A DNA stretch of 64,000 nt from Mucinivorans hirudinis (GTDB taxonomy: Bacteria > Bacteroidota > Bacteroidia > Bacteroidales > Rikenellaceae), in NCBI GenBank assembly GCA_000723505.1, contig HG934468.1:2822798-2886797 (forward strand). Reading direction: 5' to 3'. Below, one piece after another: positions 57,890 to 64,000 of this stretch. Position numbers and translations under genes: made by a program. Below the pieces are notes generated by a model that was given only the letters and a program-made list of their open reading frames with translations, was not told the DNA's origin and searched no databases. Position 1 is the stretch's first letter. Each line of letters starts with the position of its first letter.

Positions 57890-59092
57890 CTATCTCTTTT
57901 TGCCCAAGCGCGGGGCGCGACTAAAGGGTTTTTCGCGGTCGAAAAGGTAGCGATACGTCACCAATCTCTTATATTTCACAGAGTTTACATAGCTCTCGCA
58001 CACTCTCATCATCACGGGGTTGAAGTCTCCAATCCACATCATCTCGAGGTTACGGTAGCGAGTCTTTCCCGTCTCGTGACGGCGCTGTGCATAGATTTCA
58101 AATTGTCGTATCATCCCCGATTCGATGCCTTTACCCTGATAATCAGACGACACACCAAAGACAACGCCGGTAAGGCGGTTGATTCGTCGTGTGAATTTGA
58201 GGCGATAGAGCAGTTTGAGCTTTTGAATCAGCCCGAATTTTCCGCCGAAGTCGCCGATAATCTGGTTGAGGTCGGGAATCATCACAAAGAAGCCGACAGG
58301 CACGCCATTGTGGTAGGCAAAAAATATCACTTCTGGGTCTATGACAGGGCGCATAGTGCGGATAAGCTCCAAGGCGTGCTCCTGCGTAAGCGGTTTCACC
58401 CCCTCGAAATTCGCCCAGCCACTATTGTAGACCTTGCGAAAATCCTCGGCTAATTTTTCGATATTTTTTAGTGAGGGGTTGCAAAAGGTGTATTCAGGGT
58501 TGGCAAAGATCCTCGCTGCCTTCTCTAAAAGTGCGCTGTTTAGCAAAATATCCGACTCTAATCTTCGCAGATATATGTGTTGATTATAGTAGTTTTGAAA
58601 ACCGTACCCCTCGAATAGTCCGGTGTAATATTCAGGATTATAGTTAGACCCATACAAAGGCTGATGAAAACCCTCTGCCAGCACTCCCCACCACGACATA
58701 CGGTCTCCAAAGTTCACCGACCCATCCATCGCCTCCATACCCCGCTCTCGCAACCACTCGCGTGCCGCATCAAAGAGTACGTTAGCAGCCTGCCGGTTAT
58801 CAATACATTCAAAAAAACCACAACCGCCGGTTGGTTGCTCCTCTTTGGCTGCTAACTGTCGGTTATAGAATGCTGCAATTCTGCCCACAGCTTTTTCACC
58901 ATCCATCAATACCCACCTAATAGCCTCCCCATCAATAAATAAATGGTTTTTCGCAGGGTCAAAAACCGACAATATATCCACATCCAAAGGCTGCACCCAG
59001 TTAGGGTCGCCACCATTGATCATCACCGCAACATCAAGAAAAAGACGTTCTTGGCTGCGGCGCGTCACCTCTACCAATCGAAAACTGTTCAT
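57890..59092 (-). CDS. GNAT-fold protein of unknown substrate
   Basis: The protein is 400 residues, soluble. The N-terminal half (ECIDNRQAANVLFDAAREW, DGSVNFGDRMSWWGVL) and the C-terminal half (VPVGFFVMIPDLNQI, VFGVSSDYQGKGIESGMI) resemble the GNAT acyltransferase fold, the latter giving the acyl-CoA loop QGKGIES. It looks like the YghO-type group common in Bacteroidota. It converges with rarA across only 42 bp. Confidence 0.78.
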   Translation of the reverse strand: MNSFRLVEVTRRSQERLFLDVAVMINGGDPNWVQPLDVDILSVFDPAKNHLFIDGEAIRWVLMDGEKAVGRIAAFYNRQLAAKEEQPTGGCGFFECIDNRQAANVLFDAAREWLRERGMEAMDGSVNFGDRMSWWGVLAEGFHQPLYGSNYNPEYYTGLFEGYGFQNYYNQHIYLRRLESDILLNSALLEKAARIFANPEYTFCNPSLKNIEKLAEDFRKVYNSGWANFEGVKPLTQEHALELIRTMRPVIDPEVIFFAYHNGVPVGFFVMIPDLNQIIGDFGGKFGLIQKLKLLYRLKFTRRINRLTGVVFGVSSDYQGKGIESGMIRQFEIYAQRRHETGKTRYRNLEMMWIGDFNPVMMRVCESYVNSVKYKRLVTYRYLFDREKPFSRAPRLGKKR

Positions 59093-59110
59093 CGTACCAA
59101 AGGGAGTTCT

Positions 59111-59147
59111 AAAAATAAAAAAAAGCTGCTTTCGAGCGAAAAGCAGC
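59111..59147 (-). terminator. Rho-independent terminator after the DUF2795 gene
   Basis: On the minus strand GCTGCTTT, loop, AAAGCAGC is followed by eight T and further T-rich sequence. It sits 9 bp after the stop of the 73-residue gene and upstream of the GNAT-like gene. Confidence 0.85.
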
Positions 59148-59155
59148 CACTACCA

Positions 59156-59377
59156 TTAATATTCTTCTTCGTTAAAGAAGAAGTCATCCTTGCTTGGGTA
59201 ATCGGGCCAAATCTCCTCTATACTTTCGTATATATCACCCTCATCCTCAATCTCTTGCAAATTCTCAATCACCTCCATCGGAGCACCCGAGCGAATGGCA
59301 TAGTCGATAAGTTCGTCTTTCGTTGCGGGCCAAGGCGCATCTTCCAGTTTGGATGCAAGTTCAAGTGTCCAATACAT
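59156..59377 (-). CDS. DUF2795-family small acidic protein
   Basis: The protein is 73 residues. MYWTLELASKLEDAPWPATK, ELIDYAIRSGAPMEVIENL and the acidic tail (EEIWPDYPSKDDFFFNEEEY, split) match the highly conserved Bacteroidota DUF2795 proteins. Function is unknown. It has its own strong terminator. Confidence 0.9.
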   Translation of the reverse strand: MYWTLELASKLEDAPWPATKDELIDYAIRSGAPMEVIENLQEIEDEGDIYESIEEIWPDYPSKDDFFFNEEEY

Positions 59378-59449
59378 AATCGGTTGGAATTTAATTGTTT
59401 ATAAATGCCATTTGTTTTTTATTAAGTGCAAAAGTAGCAATAAATTTTA

Positions 59450-60823
59450 TTAGAGCAAATTTTTTCTCATTAAAATGATAATAATTATTATCAATCCGCC
59501 ATAGATTGCAGCCAGCATCCACAGCGGCATCACGATGTCAGTAATTGCAATCCATCTCTGGGAAGCACACCAAGATACAAAGCCGTTTTGCAGGCGGCAC
59601 AGCCACGCTGCCGTCGTGCCCACAAACCCAATGCCGCTCACCAAATAGAGGAGCGAGAGCACCATTATCGAGGGCACGGTGAGCCACAGTCCCAAATTCA
59701 CCAACAGACCTACAAGAGGCAAAGTGCCGAAATAGTAGACAGATAGAGGCACCACTGCAATTTGTGCGGCAAGGGTCACAGCAGCGATTCGCCAAATCCC
59801 ACTTCGCCACAGCGCGAAGATAGGGCGATAGAGCAGAATAATGCCCAACATAGCCGTAAAGGAGAGTTGAAAACCTATATCCAAAATGTAGTTAGGATTG
59901 ATTAGCAGCAAAACGAAGGCTGCGCCGAGCAGAGTGTTGAGTTGATTGGCATCGCGTTCAACAAGCAGCGAGAGTTGGTAGAGCGAAAACATCAACACCG
60001 CCCGCAACACCGAAGGCGAAAAACCGGTAAGGGCAGCGTAAACCCACATCAACACAATCACTACCACACCACATATATACCTTCCCCGCCTCAACAGACT
60101 GAGCCACCCCAGCAAAAAGCTGAGAACCGCAAAGATTATACCCACGTGCAGACCCGAAACAGCCAATAGATGAGCCGCTCCCGCCCTGCTGTAACTATCT
60201 CTTTGGTCGCGATTTATCTCGCTCCTATCACCCAAGGTAAGTGCCTGCATCAGGGCGCGATTTTCATTCGTAGTCTCAATTCTGTCGAACTTGTCCGAGA
60301 GTATGCCTCGCAGGAGTATCATCCTTTCGAGAAGCGCGGTATCTGTTCCTATTCGCTGATAACCATTCACATAAACTCTCGACACAATACCTTTGATAAT
60401 ATAGTAATCGAAAACCGAGTAGTGTTTTGCCTCTATCATAAGCGTATCGCCAAGTTGCAGCCCAAGGGCACTATCAACGTTCAGAAGAAGCTTTGCGTGC
60501 GCCTCTCGCCATTCGCCCGTGCTATCCTTAAAGGAGATAATCCGCGCCTCGCTCCGCAGCCATTTCCCCGCAAGCTGAGGCATACCGGTGACGCGGACAA
60601 TAGTTTGCGTCTTTTTATCTAGAGGAATATCGACAGAAGTTTGACTCACCCGACCTGCTGCAAATCCAAGCACAAAGAATGATATGGTTACTGGTGGCTT
60701 AAGGTGTTTTCTAAACACAATAACCAATAGCGAGAATATTGCCGCAATCCACACATTTTCGCGCTGAGAGAGGATTCCCAGCGCGAAAGGCAGTGCAGCA
60801 AATATCATCGGCAGGCGGTGCAC
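59450..60823 (-). CDS. comEC: ComEC/Rec2-family membrane protein
   Basis: The protein is 457 residues and holds the competence (ComEC) membrane channel domain, with LLAVSGLHVGIIFAVLSFLLG and YAALTGFSPSVLRAVLM as the signature. The N-terminal OB-like part (about 60-180) is present but no C-terminal metallo-beta-lactamase domain. ComEC passes single-stranded DNA inward in competent species. The start is GTG overlapping the stop of the upstream gene (TAGTG); an ATG at 60808 is an alternative. Shorter than the two-domain form, as in other Bacteroidales. Confidence 0.85.
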   Translation of the reverse strand: MHRLPMIFAALPFALGILSQRENVWIAAIFSLLVIVFRKHLKPPVTISFFVLGFAAGRVSQTSVDIPLDKKTQTIVRVTGMPQLAGKWLRSEARIISFKDSTGEWREAHAKLLLNVDSALGLQLGDTLMIEAKHYSVFDYYIIKGIVSRVYVNGYQRIGTDTALLERMILLRGILSDKFDRIETTNENRALMQALTLGDRSEINRDQRDSYSRAGAAHLLAVSGLHVGIIFAVLSFLLGWLSLLRRGRYICGVVVIVLMWVYAALTGFSPSVLRAVLMFSLYQLSLLVERDANQLNTLLGAAFVLLLINPNYILDIGFQLSFTAMLGIILLYRPIFALWRSGIWRIAAVTLAAQIAVVPLSVYYFGTLPLVGLLVNLGLWLTVPSIMVLSLLYLVSGIGFVGTTAAWLCRLQNGFVSWCASQRWIAITDIVMPLWMLAAIYGGLIIIIIILMRKNLL

Positions 60824-63800
60824 TACCTAATTATCGCTTTGTTATTTTTTCCGTCCACAAATACATAAAGCGGCTCGGGAAAACGTATATGACGCAGATT
60901 TTCGCTCTCATACACTGCTTCCATAGCATCCAATCGTGCCACATCGAACGTTCCGTCACCCATAAAAGGATTCAATGTCAGATAACCAACTCCAAACGAG
61001 GTTAGGTTTTGGAAAAAGTGCGTCCCCTGAGAGGGGTCTATTCTGAAATTATCCAAGCCACACTCGGCAATTACGCGGCTCTGGGAAATCTGGTCCCACT
61101 TCACGGGTATACCCAACCACGGGTCGGACGAACCCCAGCGCCCCGGTCCGACCAAAATATAGTTGCGTCCCTCTTGCTTCATACTCTCGTTTAGCTTACC
61201 CACCTCCAAAGCCATCTCTTCGGAACGGGCAGGGTTAAACCTCTCGGGGCGAATATAGACGAAGTCGCACAAACCGTTGATACTACCCAGCCCCAATGCC
61301 GACTCGGCATAGACCAAGGCATCCGACAGATCCTCTTTCTCCCACTCGAGACTCTCGCTTCGTCCGCTCTCAACAATGGGTCTTATCTGCAAGAAATTGA
61401 ATATCTTATCCTCGCCATATGGTACATCCAAATTGACGGCAAACTCTATCTCCACCGGTGAGCGCATCTCTCGTTCGCCTATTTTTAGAAGCTCCGTCAC
61501 AATTTCAGCCAAGGGGAAAGTCTCATATTTAAGCACGTGAGCAAAGGTTATCAGCTTGCGCCCCTTCTCATTGAAAGTATCCGCAATCCTCTGATTGAGA
61601 GCATCCCAAGTCGAGGCTACATATTTCATATTACGGAAATGGGTGCTCTTGTTTACATCCATTTTCACGAGGTTCACCGAATCATCCGTTGAGGTTTTCA
61701 GAGATGCCGGATTCAGGTCGAGGGCATAGAATTGACGTTGAGTATCCCGCAGGGTCAGCTCGGGCGTGCTCAGTTGCAGCGCGTGTTTTGGGTATTTGGG
61801 TGAAAAACGCATAGTTACGCCACCCTCAACCACCATCTTACCCATACCCAAGACAATGTTACAGACCCCCTCCTCGGGCTTTTCATCGCCAATAGGATAG
61901 AAATTCAAAGAGCGCGCCACGCCGGAAATCGTAGGGAAATAGTAGCCATCCTGCTCTGTACCACAAATCTCCTGAATAACCACTGCCATCTTCTCCTCCG
62001 AAAGTACGTTACTCGTAGCCTCTATGTAACTGCGCGAAGCGTGGAAAAATACCGAAGCATAGACCGACTTGATAGCCTTGGCAACCATACGCACCTGACG
62101 CTCTATGTTGTCGGTACGGGGCACCATATAGGTCGAGTAGATTCCGGCAAAAGGCTGATAGTGCGAATCTTCGAGTTTTGATGAACTTCGCACCGCGAGC
62201 GGGCGTTTTACCTGCTTGACAAAGGCACGAATGTCCGTCAGTAGTTTTTCGCTCAGGCGCGCACCCACAAATTCATTAAGTATCTCGCTGTCGTCCAACT
62301 CCTCTTCTGTGATAACATAGTGCAGCCCGTTAGAGGTGATAAACTCATCAAAATGGTCTGTCGCCACCACAAATGTCCGCGGAATTGTAACACGCACACC
62401 CTCCCAATTTTTATATAAATCATACTCCTCCAACATATTACCAATAAAAGCCAATCCACGCGCCTTGCCCCCTAATGACCCCGTCCCGCTGCGGGCAAAT
62501 GTAATAAAGGAGTTGAAAGTGGTGGAATTGAACTCAGCGACAACACCCTGACCCATTTGGCGGCGATAGTTCTTGATGACTCCTAATAGGTAGTTGCGCA
62601 ACTTCTCGGGTTCGCCAAACATTGTGTTATTGACGTGGCGTATCATCGACGCGATTGTAAAAAGCCCACGCGCATAGAGCCATTTCGAAAACATATTTTT
62701 GTCCGAATACTCCCACAGCACCTCGTCCGGAATGGTCTCAATAGCCTGCTGCATATCAGAGAGGTCGTGTACCGCAGATACCACTTTACCCGTGGCATCC
62801 TTGAAGAGAAAGTCGCCAAAAGCCATCTTCTCATTTATAAAGTTTTGCAGCTCATCCAACAAGGTCTTTGACCCCTTGCATATAAAATCTGCTCCTACCT
62901 CTGCCGCCCGTAGTGCCATCTTCTCGTCCGAGGACTGCAACAACACCGGCAAGGTAGCATTATCTCGCTTTATCATCGCAGCAAATTCCACACCGGCAAG
63001 CTCAAAGAGCTCACTATCACCCTTTGCGCGCCAATAGGAAACATCGGAAATAACCCCCAACAAATTACGCCTATATTTTTCGTAGATAGCAACCGCCTCA
63101 CTGTAGGTGCGCGCAAAGAGAATCTTGGGACGAGCACGCTTACGCATATATCGTTGCTGTTCGTTAAGCGACTCCTTGGCAAACTCATTGGTCTGATTTA
63201 GTACAATTCTATATAAATCAGGAAGATAAGCCGAGTAAAAACGTATGCCATCCTCGACCAACAGAATTGCCTGCGCCCCAAACCAAAGTATATCCTGCTC
63301 GGCGTTGGCACTATCCTCCATCATCTTGATTATAGCCAACAGCAAGTCTGCATTCCCCTGCCAAGCAAATACATAATCCAATGCCGTACAATTTTCATTT
63401 TTTATGCGGCGGCTCACCTCGTGAGAAAAGGATGTAAGCAATACAATCGGGATGTCGGCAAAACGCTCCTTGCTTTGCAGCGAGAATTCAAACGGGGTCA
63501 TATCTCCAATGTTGAACATTGTGATAATCAAGTCATAGTGCGCACCGCTCTCCAACTCAGCCAATGCCTCTCCACCCGATGAGAATCGCCGGAAACGGGG
63601 CGGATTTGTGAGGCTCAAATCCATATATTCACGGTTGATTTGTGCATCCAAACGCCCATCCTCTTCAAGGGTAAACTGGTCGTACGAAGAGCAAACCAAC
63701 ATAATTTTATTGATTCGCTGCTGCATCAAACTGTTGTAGTCCAATGCCATTTGTATAGTATCCTTCGGTTCTATCATACGGGGGCTTATAAAGATTTGTA

Positions 63801-63837
63801 AACCATCATCTTGAGGTTGTTCGTCGGAATGTTCCAC
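60823..63837 (-). CDS. Tandem receiver-domain protein fused to PEP/pyruvate-binding ATP-grasp domain
   Basis: The protein is 1004 residues. Residues about 40-180 are a degenerate receiver-like domain (no clear phospho-Asp or Lys). Residues about 188-335 are a second receiver with all key residues: Glu195-Asp196 (LLVEDG), Asp265 (ISDVSY), Ser302 (LLQSSDE) and Lys321 (FICKGS). From about 450 a PPDK-type nucleotide-binding domain follows (GTGSLGGKARGLAFIG, LAVRSSSKLED, LGMGKMVVEGG). The phosphohistidine swivel domain and PEP barrel of PEP synthase are absent. It overlaps comEC by 3 nt and follows a sulfatase gene by 5 bp. Its reaction is not known to me. Confidence 0.85.
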   Translation of the reverse strand: MEHSDEQPQDDGLQIFISPRMIEPKDTIQMALDYNSLMQQRINKIMLVCSSYDQFTLEEDGRLDAQINREYMDLSLTNPPRFRRFSSGGEALAELESGAHYDLIITMFNIGDMTPFEFSLQSKERFADIPIVLLTSFSHEVSRRIKNENCTALDYVFAWQGNADLLLAIIKMMEDSANAEQDILWFGAQAILLVEDGIRFYSAYLPDLYRIVLNQTNEFAKESLNEQQRYMRKRARPKILFARTYSEAVAIYEKYRRNLLGVISDVSYWRAKGDSELFELAGVEFAAMIKRDNATLPVLLQSSDEKMALRAAEVGADFICKGSKTLLDELQNFINEKMAFGDFLFKDATGKVVSAVHDLSDMQQAIETIPDEVLWEYSDKNMFSKWLYARGLFTIASMIRHVNNTMFGEPEKLRNYLLGVIKNYRRQMGQGVVAEFNSTTFNSFITFARSGTGSLGGKARGLAFIGNMLEEYDLYKNWEGVRVTIPRTFVVATDHFDEFITSNGLHYVITEEELDDSEILNEFVGARLSEKLLTDIRAFVKQVKRPLAVRSSSKLEDSHYQPFAGIYSTYMVPRTDNIERQVRMVAKAIKSVYASVFFHASRSYIEATSNVLSEEKMAVVIQEICGTEQDGYYFPTISGVARSLNFYPIGDEKPEEGVCNIVLGMGKMVVEGGVTMRFSPKYPKHALQLSTPELTLRDTQRQFYALDLNPASLKTSTDDSVNLVKMDVNKSTHFRNMKYVASTWDALNQRIADTFNEKGRKLITFAHVLKYETFPLAEIVTELLKIGEREMRSPVEIEFAVNLDVPYGEDKIFNFLQIRPIVESGRSESLEWEKEDLSDALVYAESALGLGSINGLCDFVYIRPERFNPARSEEMALEVGKLNESMKQEGRNYILVGPGRWGSSDPWLGIPVKWDQISQSRVIAECGLDNFRIDPSQGTHFFQNLTSFGVGYLTLNPFMGDGTFDVARLDAMEAVYESENLRHIRFPEPLYVFVDGKNNKAIIR

Positions 63838-63842
63838 GGTCT

Positions 63843-64000
63843 CTACTTATCGTACTCTTTGATGTAGTGCTCCATCCGAGCGGCAAGCTCTTTGACTCTC
63901 TCGGGATATTTCGACGCTAGATTCTGCTTCTCGCCCCTGTCCTTCTTGATGTTGTAGAGCTGAGGTTCGGGGTTGTTACCATACTCCGTGTTGGTGAGTT
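63843..64000 (-). CDS. Sulfatase, C-terminal fragment (cut by window edge)
   Basis: Only the last 51 codons are inside the window. The sequence (PEPQLYNIKKDRGEKQNLA then KYPERVKELAARMEHYIKEY) is the usual end of arylsulfatases, where the text LYNxxxDxxExxNLA is conserved. It probably removes sulfate esters from glycans. The start and catalytic residues are outside the window. Confidence 0.8.
   Translation of the reverse strand, partial: LTNTEYGNNPEPQLYNIKKDRGEKQNLASKYPERVKELAARMEHYIKEYDK

Overview
The window is 64 kb of chromosome from a Bacteroidota member, almost certainly order Bacteroidales and probably a gut commensal. The evidence is a SusC-type TonB-dependent receptor beside exo-glycosidases, a Porin_10 family barrel, a DUF2795 protein, type B L31, Bacteroidota promoters (TTTG, 19 nt, TAnnTTTG) and starts without clear Shine-Dalgarno sequences. 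Family-level placement (for example Rikenellaceae/Alistipes) is only a guess. No rRNA, tRNA or CRISPR array was recognised.

Layout. 1-10.1 kb: a small glycan-utilisation locus on the minus strand (GH36 alpha-galactosidase, aldose 1-epimerase, GH92 mannosidase fused to a BSP-like metallopeptidase, SusC) with a divergent AraC regulator. The susC gene is cut by an IS4-family element. 10.1-14.1 kb: a four-gene minus-strand operon of two short-chain dehydrogenases (one closely resembling 7-alpha-hydroxysteroid dehydrogenase), an outer-membrane barrel and a small membrane protein. 14.5-18.1 kb: ugd-gmd-fcl, making UDP-glucuronate and GDP-L-fucose. 18.2-25 kb: rpmE, metY with a Cys-rich leader peptide and attenuator-like hairpin, a lytic transglycosylase, a porin, pssA and a MacB-like permease. 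25-35 kb: glmM, a GH20 hexosaminidase, a three-domain esterase, an LD-carboxypeptidase, a rhomboid protease and mutL. 35-42.4 kb: an RND efflux operon (adaptor, pump, TolC) split by an IS110-family element carrying a -1 frameshift. 42.4-43.9 kb: a second, nearly identical IS4 copy between the efflux operon and aspS. 44-64 kb: mostly housekeeping genes (aspS, aminotransferase, dnaN, nucleoside phosphorylase, lepA, a SEDS protein, rarA, comEC), a decayed serine recombinase, a receiver/ATP-grasp fusion protein and the end of a sulfatase.

The most interesting observations are (1) the leaderless or near-leaderless small ORF ending RRMCCLQH in front of metY, which looks like a translation-sensing attenuator; (2) the dehydrogenase-barrel-membrane protein operon, a candidate steroid/bile-acid handling unit; (3) a recent IS4 insertion that breaks susC but leaves a reconstructable reading frame; (4) the IS110 element with a possible programmed frameshift and a candidate bridge-RNA region; and (5) several unusual multidomain proteins. 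All functions are inferred from reading the sequence; no database search was run.
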